64,000 nucleotides of DNA, taken from positions 9,220,001 to 9,284,000 of the forward strand of contig NC_092566.1 in the NCBI RefSeq assembly GCF_037975245.1, read 5' to 3'. The translations under genes and the position numbers were made by a program. Of this stretch, positions 41,771 to 54,310 are shown piece by piece. The notes beneath the pieces were generated by a model. It saw only the letters and a program-made list of their open reading frames with translations, searched no databases and was not told where the DNA came from. This DNA comes from Apostichopus japonicus. Taxonomy: Eukaryota > Echinodermata > Holothuroidea > Aspidochirotida > Stichopodidae. Every line of letters starts with the position of its first letter. Within the stretch, counting starts at the first letter, position 1.

Positions 41771-41811
41771 AGAGGCTGGAAGTTCTTTTCTTGGATGTTC
41801 CAACTCACTCC

Positions 41812-41850
41812 CATTTTCAACGTTATATATATATATATAACGTTGAAAAT
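41812..41850. other. Perfect long palindrome with TA core
   Basis: ATTTTCAACGTT is followed by a TA core and then AACGTTGAAAAT, a perfect inverted repeat of about 38 bp. It lies just downstream of the tRNA-like boxes. Cruciform extrusion is possible. Confidence 0.85.
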
Positions 41851-42455
41851 ATCGTCAGTTCCTCTGTTTGGGCTACTGTCTAATAACAATTCTGCCAAGA
41901 TTGTTCTCCTAGCTTCACTAAATTTTAGGCAACCCTAGAATGAAATCCAGCCCTAATATTCGTCAACGTTTATTATCAATATTTATTTCATATAACCCAA
42001 TATTCTCCTTTCCTTGCTGGTGTTTGTGAATCTTGAGGAGTTTCAAGACTAGGCAGGTCAGCCACTGTCATTGACGATCTCTGAGTTATAATGGTAACTT
42101 CTCATTAGTTACACTGGTACAATGTTATATCTGTTTTGATGTAAGCTATAATGTTTGCAAGGCAGTAGTTCATGAAAACTATTTTCAAGCCGGCAATTTG
42201 ATTGTATCTATGTATCTGTCCAGTGGCTTAATTATCATATTTGACGCAAATTCAATCATATAAACAGGAAAGGTTTGATTTGATATTATAAGAGAGAAAA
42301 TATTAATCGAAACAACTGCATCTATAAGGTATATCCTTCTTGAACCAAAAAAATAAAAAGTTTCCTCACTGCGAACCTTTAATATTATTTTCACGATAAT
42401 GACACACTGCACAAACCCGTGTTCATTTTTAGGTGTCCATGTTTTTCTTATCCTT

Positions 42456-42457
<2 letters not shown>

Positions 42458-42504
<47 letters not shown>

Positions 42505-42530
42505 TATATATAGATATATATATATATATA
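42458..42530. repeat. (TA)n microsatellite
   Basis: An imperfect TA dinucleotide array with AATA and AGA interruptions; the overlapping Tyr/Ile ORF is an artefact. Confidence 0.95.
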
Positions 42531-43816
42531 CCGGTTTATAGATATTCTGTTTCGTCCAGTTTGTACACTGTTTTAAGTTGATTCAACTGACTTTTAAAGT
42601 AAACCATTGAGAAAATGAAAACTCTGTAAATATTTCTACGTTTTCGATACGTAAAGCTCTTTTTCTAAGAAATGAAATAAAATAAATTTAATTTGTGAGA
42701 TTTGTAAACACCTTATTTTGAGTCTATTGTATACATTTTTTTCAGAAAAACAAAACAGCAAAACAGCAGTCAAGTTATGCATGTTCCTCATTTACCTAAC
42801 GTATTTATTGGAAACATTTTGGCACTGCGCCCCCAATCATATCAATCTGAGACTCCTCCCACTCAATCCTTCCCAATTTACCATTCAGAAGTATTATACG
42901 GGTTTTTTTCCACATCTTCTTCTTCTTCCTGGAATTTCGTCTTGGTTTTCATCGTATGTTCATCTTTTGACCAATTTCATACACCTTTCTGAAAACGCTG
43001 AATAAGTATACTTGAATTTAAGTTATCTCAATATAACCATAGCAAACCACGTCATTTTATTGCTAACGTACTGATGTAACCCAGGGGGAAGGGGGAGGGG
43101 GGAAGGGGGCGGGAAAGTTCAACTTCATCTTTTAGAGCGATAGGACGATTTCGTCTGAGATTCGAAAATATGTTCAACATCCTTTAGTGGATGGATGGAT
43201 ATTCCAACGGTGTTAGGTTTTGTGCAACAATAACTTTATAAACTTGAAATATCCGCCTCGACCTTGCAATATGGTATTACGTTAATGACTTTTTTGTATG
43301 GCCTCGAGATATTCAAAAAAATTGGATTTCCTAATTTTCTTTTACATCTCTTTGAATGTAAAATGGGGACTGAAGGTGTTGATTACATGGTAAAAGTACA
43401 ATCAAGCTAATAGTACTAGGTATCACTGTACCTGTTGAACGCGCATAAACATGCGTGAGGAATGGACATTCCGTTAGCGTTTCTTCTTTGAGGAGGGATA
43501 TGTAATTTCGACATATCCCTTCTTCGAGAATGGCATATGCTGAAGAAGACCATGTAAACCACATTGACGTTGGGAGGAGCAATAAGGCCCCCGGCGGCAA
43601 TGGGTCCCAAAGGACAGTCCACATTCATCCAAGCCCAACCATGGTTTGGACTTGGGTGGGCAAGTTTTTCATATTTAGACCCCCGTATATATAGGCACTC
43701 TCAGGTTTTCTCCGTTAAGGAAGAATTTTCGTTTGACTTCCCATTTGGCCTACGACTGGGGACCAGCTTTAGCGGATGGGTAATTATTTTCAGTCTTGTC
43801 ACTTTGTCAATGGGTC

Positions 43817-43908
43817 CCACCGGGCCACGGGAGGTAGCACCGGGCCGCATCGGACCGCACCGGGCCGCACCGGGCCACGGTAGGTCGCACCGGGCCGCAC
43901 AGGCCTAG
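43817..43908. repeat. GGGCCGCACC GC-rich short tandem repeat
   Basis: Imperfect repeats of the GC-rich decamer CACCGGGCCG and relatives run for about 90 bp, contrasting with the AT-rich surroundings. The ORF across it is repeat-derived. Confidence 0.8.
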
Positions 43909-44214
43909 TTACGCAATGCATCCAAATACCTGGAATCAGGTGGGAAAGGTACTATGCTGAATAAAGAAAATACAACAGATAAAAATGAATTCCAGCTAGG
44001 GAAATGGGAAGGGAAATGGGGATGAGGGGGGGGGGTGAGATGGGCTAAATGTGATCAATAGAAACATGTCTATCGTGTATTAAAATCTTTATAAGGATTG
44101 AAAGTTTTGAGTCTGAAAATCGGATTCGATGACGCAGTGTCGTTACTTATCATCGTAAAAGCGGACAATGTGATATTGATTTCCTTGTTGACTTTGAACA
44201 TCTGTGACGCAAAA

Positions 44215-44365
44215 AGTACAAAACCAAAAAAACAGACAAATAATTCCACAAACCGACAAGCAAACAAACAATCCCATACTCAGACAATCACAGAAAGCAA
44301 ACAAGAAAACAAATAATTCAACAAACCGACAAGTAAACAAACAATTCCACTAACCGACAAGCAAA
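44215..44365. repeat. ACAAACCGACAAGCAAACAA-type tandem repeat
   Basis: Imperfect units of about 24-36 bp contain AATTCCACAAACCGACAAG and CAAACAAACAAT, present about three times with substitutions. C is nearly absent from one strand's homopolymer contexts, and there is no coding content. Confidence 0.7.
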
Positions 44366-44924
44366 CACAGCAAACCAGGCTGCTACATGCAGGTGCGATG
44401 ATTTTTAGGATATCGCTCATTAGACACTAAATAAGAGACTTTTGCAGTCTTTGTTATAACAAACGTTAATAAAAATGTCATGCTGGATAAAAAACAAAAC
44501 AAGACGGAATTGTTTCTGGAAAATGATGGCGCTATTCCAGTTTCATTACATTTGTTTACATCAATTCTGCAGACTTCTGGCCTTTGCAGAGTAGTCAGAA
44601 TCTGATGACGTAATATGGTATCAGAGAAGAAAGAAATGATGGGGTGTTATAGTTTGGTTTTAAGTTTGAAGAGGTAAGCTGTTAGTGAGGAATATTGGAT
44701 CAGGGAGTTGTCATGAATACGTTAAAGTCATATTTCATGGCAATAAATGTTTGGAACCTTACCCCACCCTCAATTCAGCGGAAGGCAACACGTCTATGCC
44801 TAAGCTACACAGTATGAGCAAAGAAACAAGGGGGGGGGGGGTGGGTGCACACTGTATGATGGGAAACCAGGCATTGGATAGCAGAAACAGCAAGAATACA
44901 AGTCAATTCAAATCAATCAAGTTT

Positions 44925-45260
44925 GAGTCGAATTCCTCAACTACCAATGTAACAGTAACACAGACGTTGACCTCACTATCAACGGTAACCGAATGTCGTA
45001 CCTCACTTTCAACAATAACTCTGATTCTTACCTCATTGTCAAGAGTCAGACGAATTTCTCAACTACCAATGTAACAGCAACATCGATTTGGCACCTCACT
45101 ATCAACAGTAACATATATTTCGTACCTCACTTTCAACAAAAACACCGATATTTCTTACCTCATTCTTACCTCTGTCAAGAGTAAGAGGAATACCTCCACT
45201 CCCAACTTAGCAGCAACATCGATTTGGCACCTCACTATGAACACTAACACAGTTTACGTA
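44925..45260. repeat. Degenerate ACCTCACTxTCAACA tandem repeat
   Basis: Units related to CCTCACTATCAACAGTAACA and CCTCACTTTCAACAATAAC recur about every 30-60 bp, with variants such as ACCTCATTGTCAAGAGT. Two ORFs rich in Thr and Ser across this region are repeat-derived. Confidence 0.75.
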
Positions 45261-47778
45261 TCTCACTTGGGATATAAAATTATCAATGCTTTCGTTTTTT
45301 ATTTCTTGTTGAGGAAAGGGAGAGGAGTGGGGCAAACCGCGTGAAATCATTTCATCCCCCGTTTGCCTACCCATCACCTTTAAAGTGCGGCTAAAGTTCC
45401 ATCAGGAAGTACAGACATCCATTTGGAAATAGATTCATTTGAATAGGAGCTCCATGCAGAGGTAAACTAGAGTTAGTGAACAAAGAGATACCAAATGAAA
45501 TTCGTTCCAATTTCCTTATGAGGAACAAGAAAGAAAAGAAAAACATGACTGAATTCAAGACATATCCTTGGGAAAAGATGTAAAGATAACGTAACGCCCT
45601 CTTAGCAATTTACACAAGGATCCACCCACAGCAAGTTACGCCCCCTTCCTTTACCCTTAAGCAAAATAGAACAAAAAGAAAAAAACAGGGGACAAAACAA
45701 AGACAAGATTAAAGAAATTTTAATCTGATGTGAATAAAAATCCAGAACTGGTTAAATTAAGAAGCTTTTCAGATTATCTCCCACGAACTTATACCTTCAA
45801 ATGAAAACCAGCAACCAAAGGATTCTTTTACATACGGCATATACCATCCCATTTATGTGTGAATTAATTTGAAAACAAAAGAAAGAAAGAAGAAAAAAAC
45901 AACTCATTGTTTTCTTGCAGACACGTGAACCTGTCACATATACTTTAACATTTCTGCTCTTGTGCAAATTCAATACCCACAAACAGAGTTCGACGGTGAG
46001 ATTCAGATCGGGACTTTTTGCCAATCATTATGTCACCGTATTCAATTTTTGCTTTCCTCTATATTGCCTTATATTGCCTAATATTTAGTACATAATGGAA
46101 ATGCGTATGTAATATATTTTTTTGTCGCATATATCCCCATATCACCGGCTAAATATTTTTTGGCCCAAAAATGACCCTGGGTCTTTATGTTGTATCCCCC
46201 TGCCCACCCAAACCCCTCCCGTCAGGCCCTACCACAAAAACTGGCCCCCTCTAAACAATGAACCTGCAGCTTGTTGCAACTGCGCCTTTTAGAATATGAC
46301 AGAGTTTTCAGGCTTCAACAGATCTTTATAATAATAATAGATATATATATATATAGTCTGTGAGTTGTTTGTTGTTTTGCTGTCATTAAAAAATATATAC
46401 ATATATAATACCTTAGTCTTTTTGAATCACAATCCCTGTCCTGAAGGAGCTCTTAAGAGAGCCCGAACAGGATACAACTGGCTTACAAGAAGTCAGTTTG
46501 AAGACATATACACGTAAGTATCCAATATAATCATAGACCTGCTATACTCTAACGCATCGCCCTGATGTTTATTAATTATAGTAAGATCATGTTTAACCAT
46601 GTTTATTAATTATAGTAAGATCATTTTGGACGGATTGCTGGCAATTTTCAGTCAAGCCTTCAACCGCTATTTATAGGCGACTATATTAAAACGAAAATAA
46701 AAAGAAACCTGATATTCATCCCTTTAGCGTGGTTGGAGTATCACAAATTCAACACCAGACCAAGTTTTTATATAAACTGAAATAATTGAAAAAAGCTGAA
46801 GGAAGGGTGTAAAGAAACAAAATAGGAGGCGCTATAACGAAATTATGTTGTAAATGACAAAAAAGAGTAATAGAACTTGTATTAATCTATTTATTTTATT
46901 TATTTATTCATTTCTCAATTTTACAGTTAGGTAATCAATTCATACAGCAAAATGATTCACAATAAAATTAAAAAATCAGGAAATGAATTAATAAAACCAA
47001 AAATATGATGGGTTGAAGAGGGCAGGCTTACTAAATATTGATGAAGTCAAATTGAAAGCTTGCAAACCAAAGAGCGCTGTTTGTTTTTAAGAATTAGTAT
47101 TCATCTGTTGTAGCAATTGGGCCTATCCTTTTGATCTCTTGTTTTGTGTGGAGTAACCTGGGCGTTAATCAAATTCAAAGGTTTTTGAGGACCAAACAGT
47201 AATGTTGGTCCGAAAGTTTGTATATTTGCATCTTTGTGACTTGTTTAAAACAACATTTAGGGGTGCTCGTCTCTCGAGTTGTTCAGAGTCGAGGATTTTT
47301 TGTCGCCTTATCGGCCTTAGAGTTCATTTGAATGGCGCACTAAAAAAAGAAATGCCTGCCACAGGAAATGGATTACTTTAATAATATAGTTACTGCTTAT
47401 TGGACAAGACTGAACAAAAGTAAAGAATGATCGCCTTGCTGAGACTTTATACATTAATTTCGTGTATTAGATATAATCTTATGATTACTGCTATGATGTC
47501 AACTACTTAATAAAATCAGAGTTGGTGTATCGTATTACTTGGATGTGTTTTTATAACAGCCTGACACAAAGATTTTTAATATTTTTCAAAAATATGCATA
47601 TAAGTAAGCCTATGATCTAATTTGAATATAATACTAAATCTAAACGATGGTTGTCTTTATCATGACGTCGTTACACCGATTAAGCAGCTAATTCCACCAT
47701 TTTGGGGAAGAGGATGATTTTCAACGCATCCTTAAGGAACAAATAACTGCTCTAGTTTACATAGGTTCAATAATGTCA

Positions 47779-48466
47779 GGTGCATGGCATACTCCTATTA
47801 GAGTCTATATCAATCCGTCCCTGTGTTCTCTCAAGTGCAGACAAGCATCAGAAGAACATCGTTTTTGATTTTTTTTTTCCACAGATAATAACTATATAAA
47901 TGTGGAGGGAAGCCCTTTAAAAAGCCAATACAGGCTTAACAAGGTAAAGGACTCCCAAGGCAAAAAAGTATATACATGAATGAAAATATAATTAATGTCT
48001 TAATAAGGAATAATTTATAACACAATATAAACGATGTAACAATACTGAGAAATTGATATGTTATCAATATATATGTTATCAAACAAAATATGTTGCTGTT
48101 TTGCGTGTGTAGCTTGGATGTTAAAGAACATGAATGGGTTTACGTGAATGGTACAACACGTGGTGCAAAACTTGGGTCAATTGAGACAGTTTTAGACCAC
48201 TTCAGGTCTACTGCGATTAACATTGTTTACTACTGAGTAAAGAGGTTTCGTTACAACTGACGAAAACTTCAGGCTCTCATAGCTAAATATATCATTTGTC
48301 GTGATTACGGCAGATTGACGATGCCATGAATGGCCAACTTGTCAGCTGTCCAGTGATGGGATGCGTTTAGCTAGTGATAACTTCTACAAGGACTTAGAGA
48401 CCACATTACTTTGACGATTTAGTGTGTAAGGCAATGGGGGCAATTGTCATGGCATATATGCTAGCT
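47779..48466 (-). mobile_element. Diverged solo R-unit relic, inverted
   Basis: Read on the - strand, this segment is homologous to the R unit of the 23-32 kb array. Shared + strand strings include GGCATACTCCTATTAG with TCTATATCAATCCG at its start, CTTGGATGTTAAAGA, GGCCAACTTGTCAGCT, CCAGTGATGGG and GATTTAGTGTGTAAG. It is far more diverged than the array copies and carries an AT-rich insertion of roughly 170 bp near 47880-48055. No transposase or nuclease sequence accompanies it, so R occurs as an independent unit. Confidence 0.8.
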
Positions 48467-49150
48467 GAAGTCTAGTGGGAGGTATACGGGTACTGCCAAA
48501 TTTACGTATTGAAATGCAATTATAGCTATAGTCCGCTACTAGGTGGTGGCGCTCTGAAACTATTGTCCAGGTGCTGCACATACTATTAACTGACAGATTT
48601 TCATTTCTTCGGTGTGGTTTGTGCGGTATCACTTATTATAATACACATATTAATGTAGGAAAATTCAGTTTCAGTTCAAAAGTCAATTGACTAGGCCTAT
48701 ATTTCATTATGATTATACATATAGCCAAAGTAGATCATGACAACCTAATATTTCTGTTTACTATTACACTATTGAACTCATCCGCGACGTTAGATAAATA
48801 CGGTAGCAGAAAAGTTCAAGGTTGAACGCTAATTGATTTTGAACACATTTGTTGAATACACGCAAACAAGCTAAACGAAGTTTGTAGTCGGAGGGAAGTT
48901 TTTGAATCTAATAATAGTGTACTTTTTAATTCAATGGCATTGAATTCCATATCGATGTGGGCTTCGAAAAGCATTTGCAATCATTAGATTTGTAGGATGG
49001 ATGGGAATGGGAGGGGGGGGGGGGGGGGAGGAGAGGCAGACGGGATGATGAAATGGACCAATGGTGTTTCATCTACCATGTGGGCGGATTTTCATCTTTG
49101 TTCAGATTCCAGTTTTTCATGTTGAACTTAAGTTACTATTTGTATTGATA

Positions 49151-49172
49151 ATGTGTATAGGCCTATACACAT
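49151..49172. other. 22-bp perfect palindrome with AGGCCT core
   Basis: ATGTGTATAGG and its exact complement CCTATACACAT abut with no loop. The core AGGCCTA recurs in this window (for example 650-665, 7131, 48693), always without associated genes. Confidence 0.85.
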
Positions 49173-51857
49173 GATGTTACTTAGAAAGAAAAAAGGGGGT
49201 AAACTATATCAAAACGCATATGTAGACTGGGTGGATGGGTTATACTTGTTGGGGAAGGAATTGGTCGGAGTGAAACGAGGAGGCGAGGGCGAGCTATTTC
49301 CAAACATTTCACAACTATAATGAAAATTCAGTACATTGCATTGAATTCTTAAACGTTTCATAAAGTTAGGTTCTGGTGATATTGGCCAAATGTTGAAAGA
49401 AGCTGAACAAGTAAAAAGAACAGGAAAGAAAAGAAAACAAAACAAAACAAAACAAAAGACACGAAGAGAAAAGAAAAGAAAGAAAATGCTATACATACAT
49501 ACCTTCCTCCCTACTGGCTATGCCACCTCCTCTTTAGCCCGATAGTTCTATTATCTGTAATTACAGAGGGAGTGAGTGATGCCTAGCGAACAGCGGCAAG
49601 TTCTCAGCCAATTGGAAGTTATGTAATTTGAGAATGGTAATAGTTTGGCGCATTCTTGGTACGAGTCTAATGATTATAAGCAGTCTATTTTTTTCTTCGT
49701 GTTTCATTAGCAGTAAAACGGTTCAGCCTGATAGACGAATTTATATCTACTTACCAGCCGAGTGTACGGTAGGCATACTCAAAAGATAGCAATTGATCAA
49801 ATTGAGAACACGACCTAAATGTTATTCACCAGACGTTTCAATACTTGCTAACTATCACTTTGTATCTTGGGTAGTAATTTTGCTCTGACCTCCGACCCCT
49901 CCGGTCCCGCCTCTGGTAAAGCTTGTGAAAAACAATAGACCAGACAATGAAGCTAGTCTGTTTGTGAAAGTACTGTTAAGGTTGCAAAAGGAAAGAAAGA
50001 AACAATTTGGCATACCCCTAAGTGATCATAAAAAAAAAGATGCTGGTTATTTTTAATGATGATGAGTCAAAATCAATCAATTAATATGTTTAAAAGAAAA
50101 AATCAAGTAGACATAATTCAAAATGGACACAGGTTTGAGATATGGACAGCCATTCAAAGAACGGATTGCTTTACTAATATCACATATGACGGCAGAGCTT
50201 TCCCTTGAAGATCATTGTTCGGTCGTGGCCCCCTGCTCCGCACCCATAAGGGCGGATTTGTCCATCACTTCAGCATGTCTGCTCGGAGCCGATGCGCCAT
50301 CTTGATCCGAGGTTTGAGATGCCGAGAACGCGCCGAATTTCTCTTGGTGAAAATTTTGTTGAATCGGCCGATTGCTTCAACCCCAGTTATGGAGCCGGTT
50401 GGATAACCGAGCCGGTATAGCAGTTCATTTTCCAGGTGTCCATGCACCTGGTGTCGGGGCTACTGGATAGGCTAAATTGGATCAGTATGTTTAAGTAATT
50501 AGTTGTAAACTGAGATAAGGAAAGAAATATCAAGAATGATTTCCATGTATACAATTGATACAGGTACTATCGTGTCCAAGGCAAATAGAAATGAACTCAG
50601 TCCTATTTGAATACATATGGCCTAGGTCACTGCACTATAACTAGAACTTTCCCCCCATCACACCACATCATACTTCGCCCCACCGATCTTTACCCCCCCC
50701 CCATTCCCTCCCCTCCCCCATCAAATTAAGAGTGTTTTGTTTCAATACACCCAATGCCTCACCCTCCCCTCTAACTATATCTAGCTTTAAAAAAAGGGGG
50801 GTATCTTTCATAAAGTAACGTTTATAAGGTAAGTCTTTATACGTTAGAGAGAGAGACCTATACTCTAGCCTATAATGCACTTGTCGTATTATTCTATACA
50901 CGGACGTATCCAACCCAAACTCCTGTGTGGTAACTAACAATACTGAAAATCTGTCATTGTCGTTGGCCTAGATATTTGACAATTGTTTGGCTGTTACTTC
51001 CTCATTTTCTCAATGACCCAGAAAGTTCGCTAGTCATCGGCGAAGTTGGTCGTACTAAGCCAACAGACATTTCAGACAAATTATCTCTGTGAGTCGCACG
51101 CGTTACCACACATATTATCATATTTTCTCGATTCGATTCGTGGCTTTCGTAACAGATTTTCTTATTTCTCATTCGGGTTATACGGCGGTTAAATACATCT
51201 CATATCACCCAAGAATTTTTTTGTGCATCTCTCTCAACCTCTAGCTCTCTCTCGCTAGACATCGCTGCCACCCTCACAAACTTTCTTTAATTAATTCTCG
51301 ACACTTTTTCGAACAAGAAATCTGATTGGTTAGTCAACATGCAAACTAGTAATAGCTTATAGTTGCCTCTTCACTTTGTTGTCATTAAAACGCTATGCGA
51401 CTTCTTCTTATATTTGGGGGTACTTACGTATGAAAGACGTAAGTATAAAGTTTGCAAGTAGAAAAAACACACACACATATATATATTTATATATTTATAT
51501 ATATGATGTGTTTTCCTTTAAAAAACCAGCCTAGTTAGATTCATATCTCTTGTGATTACGAACGAGGAGAGCAAAGTTTTTTAACTCTCAAAATTTGGTC
51601 AGATTTGTGGTAGATTCGGGCGTTAAGCCTTTCAAATCGCTGTATAGTTTTTTTTTGTTTTTTATCTTTCTTGCAAAGGTATTTTCTTCTACCTTGCAAT
51701 TTAGCCGTGGTTTTATTGAGCTCTGTACAGCTTTACAGATTTAGGCATATAACCTACAGTCGGCAAGAGAGATTTACTTGGGCGCTTTTGTCAGTAAATC
51801 GTTAGATTTTAGGAACTTAGTGAAAGGAAGGAACTCTCACTGTTACGATAATAAGAC

Positions 51858-51966
51858 ATGGAAATCCACAGCTTAGATGAGACTGTTCATAAAGATGAAC
51901 CAATGTCATCACCGCCAGAGAAACGCGTGGAGACAGCAGAACACAAAGTACACTCGAAAAGTCAAG
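51858..51966 (+). CDS. Pitx: Pitx copy B, predicted exon 1 (N-terminus)
   Basis: ATG at 51858 with G at -3 and +4 opens a 36-codon reading frame rich in Glu, Lys and His, with a VHSKSQ end. It runs into CAAG followed by GTAAGA, a near-consensus donor. The exon leaves phase 1, exactly the entry phase of the copy B homeobox exon at 60425; the joined codon is Gly and the frame stays open. Copy A uses the same phase at the same place. The N-terminal sequence bears no clear resemblance to copy A exon 1. The call rests on splice phase, donor quality and position, so an undetected alternative first exon remains possible. Confidence 0.6.
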
Positions 51967-52104
51967 GTAAGAGATTCAATAATATAATTCTATATTTCAT
52001 TTTTATTTTAATCATTTTAAACAATTTTTTAATCGATCATTTGTTGTTATTGTTGTTGTAGTATCATTTCTATTTGTTGGCATTTTGGTTTGACAAAGTT
52101 TACG

Positions 52105-52510
52105 GTGTACCGTTAGAAAGATTAACTTGTAGGTGTAACCGATTTCATCAACGGGTGTGTGCTTTTTCTTCGTAATTTGTCAATGCATTAGTTATCGATC
52201 ATATATATATACATATATCCATATATATCTATATTTTTATCTATCTATACATATATATATATCCCTACATTATATATCTATCTATATATATATATATAGT
52301 GTATATATATATTATATATATATATAATTATATATATATATAATTATATATATATAATTATATATATATAATTGAAATCGTAATTGTATATATATATATT
52401 ATATATAATATATATATCGATTTTATCGATAACTAATGCATTGACAAATTAGAAGAATAAGCCCACACCGTAAATGAAATATGTTACAAATTTAATTTCT
52501 TAAACAGGAC
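52105..52510. mobile_element. Hairpin-type MITE with TA-rich core
   Basis: The left arm contains TTTGTCAATGCATTAGTTAT at 52178 onward. Its complement is on the right at about 52427-52449 (ATCGATAACTAATGCATTGA), and the pairing extends outwards with mismatches through GTGTG/CACAC and TTTCATC/GATGAAA-like segments for about 90 bp per arm. The core (52200-52420) is TA dinucleotide sequence with ATTAT and AATTA interruptions. A near-palindromic non-autonomous element of about 400 bp is the likely origin, with expansion of the TA core. Confidence 0.7.
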
Positions 52511-53548
52511 AAGAGATGAATCATAATTCCTAAATTAAAAATTTCATTTCATATATGTAACTACAGTGTTAAGATAAAAGCAATATTCTTATCATACCCT
52601 TTTTTCACCCTTTAATAACTAACACCATATCAAAGATAGCCTTTACACGTCTCCGTTGATATATATCTATGTATGATCCTTAGTGAACACATACTATATA
52701 CTACAGCCTCCTGTCGTTCATACAGAAGATCATATTAAATTTATAATATAGTATTTAATTTGAGTTAAATTTAGGTTCGTTTTCATACATTCAATTTTTT
52801 CCCCCCAAAAAAAAGAAATGTTTTTTTTTTAATCATTTAACTTTCTTAATCACTGACACATGACTTTAAATATGACTATTGCATGTATAAGATTCTTGCA
52901 TCGTTTAAATACTTGAGAGTGATTGTAACACAAAATCCAAATTATTTTAGTTATGAAATATTATTAACGCAATATACACAAAATTTTATCGAACACTTTT
53001 CAGTCGAGAAAAGAATCGAATATAAATAGAGATGACACTATACACACACACATCACTCGTCGGGAAACTTCATGGAAACAGAAAGTATTGTTACAGGGGG
53101 AAAAATGCATAGCATTATAATTGTGAAACAATTTCCTGAGGTCAAAATGTCTGATTGTAAATTCTTTACACCTGTGTATAAAGGTATATAAGACTATCAC
53201 ATCACGTTTGTACACTCTTAGGGTCACCACAAATAATTGTCATATATAAATATTGTAAATTGTATATCGAAAATCCTACGAATAATATATTTTCTTTATA
53301 AAATAACGTTTGTGATTTTGGTGATGCATGCTAACTCAATTTTGTAAAACTTTAAAATGAACTTGTATGCAAACAAGTCAAAGTTTGTACGACAGTCTAA
53401 AAGTGCTTTGTGACGAAAGAATCAAAAATTATATACATATACAGTATGTATATTCTTATGCATGCTTATTTGTTAAATTTGTAAAGATATCACGTCATTT
53501 TTTTCTTAATATGCGAAACAAATTAAAGAAACAAATTTACCATGAATT

Positions 53549-54310
53549 TCACTTTTCTATAAATACATTTTGAAACAAGGAAAAGTTAAAAAAGATCAAT
53601 GTATTCCTAACGCTTTTTATTTAGTTTCTGTTTTTAAGACAAATCGGAAATTCTCTCATTTTTAATGCGACATAAAGGGTCAAAATAAACAACAGTGTCA
53701 CTTTTCTAGGAATCCTTTTTGAAACAAGGAAGAGTTAAAAAAATACAAAAGAACCCCCCCCCATTATTTAGTGTATTTAAAGTTTAAAATGTGCAAAATT
53801 AACATCAGTGTCACTTTTCTAGGAATCCTTTTTGAAACAAGGAAAAGTTAAAAATACAAAAGAACCCCCCCTCCCCATTATTTAGTGTATTTAAAGTTTA
53901 AAATGTGCAAAATTAACATCAGTGTCACTTTTCTAGGAATCCTTTTTGAAACAAGGAAGAGTTAAAAATACAAAAGAACCCCCCCCCCCCCCCATTATTT
54001 AGTGTATTTAAAGTTTAAAATGTGCAAAATTAACATCAGTGTCACTTTTCTAGGAATCCTTTTTGAAACAAGGAAGAGTTAAAAATACAAAAGAACCCCC
54101 CCCCCCCATTATTTAGTGTATTTAAAGTTTAAAATGTGCAAAATTAACATCAGTGTCACTTTTCTAGGAATCCTTTTTGAAACAAGGAAGAGTTAAAAAT
54201 ACAAAAGAACCCCCCCCCCCATTATTTAGTGTATTTAAAGTTTAAAATGTGCAAAATTAACATCAGTGTCACTTTTCTAGGAATCCTTTTTGAAACAAGG
54301 AAGCGTTAAA
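53549..54310. repeat. 114-bp tandem satellite with variable poly-C
   Basis: Units start with GTGTCACTTTTCTAGGAATC at about 53695, 53808, 53922, 54039, 54153 and 54266, giving a period of 113-117 bp. Five full units and one partial are nearly identical; the period varies mainly with the length of an internal C run. A more diverged unit precedes them from about 53549. There is no coding content. Confidence 0.93.

Larger units (their letters stand above)
40190..51857. other. Intergenic region between Pitx A and Pitx B (11.7 kb)
   Basis: No convincing gene. It contains the 3' UTR region of copy A, a tRNA-like sequence with an adjacent palindrome (41.71-41.85 kb), TA microsatellites, a GC-rich short repeat (43.8 kb), degenerate ACCTCACTxTCAACA-type repeats (44.9-45.3 kb), the inverted R relic (47.78-48.47 kb), and a GC-richer patch at 50.1-50.5 kb with short ORFs on both strands that I cannot assign. 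Regulatory elements of either Pitx gene may lie here. Confidence 0.5.

Noticed and set aside
50123-50447. GC-richer patch with 60-aa ORFs on both strands, possible exon or retroelement fragment
   Set aside because: No recognisable motif, no convincing splice sites and competing frames on both strands; too weak to annotate.
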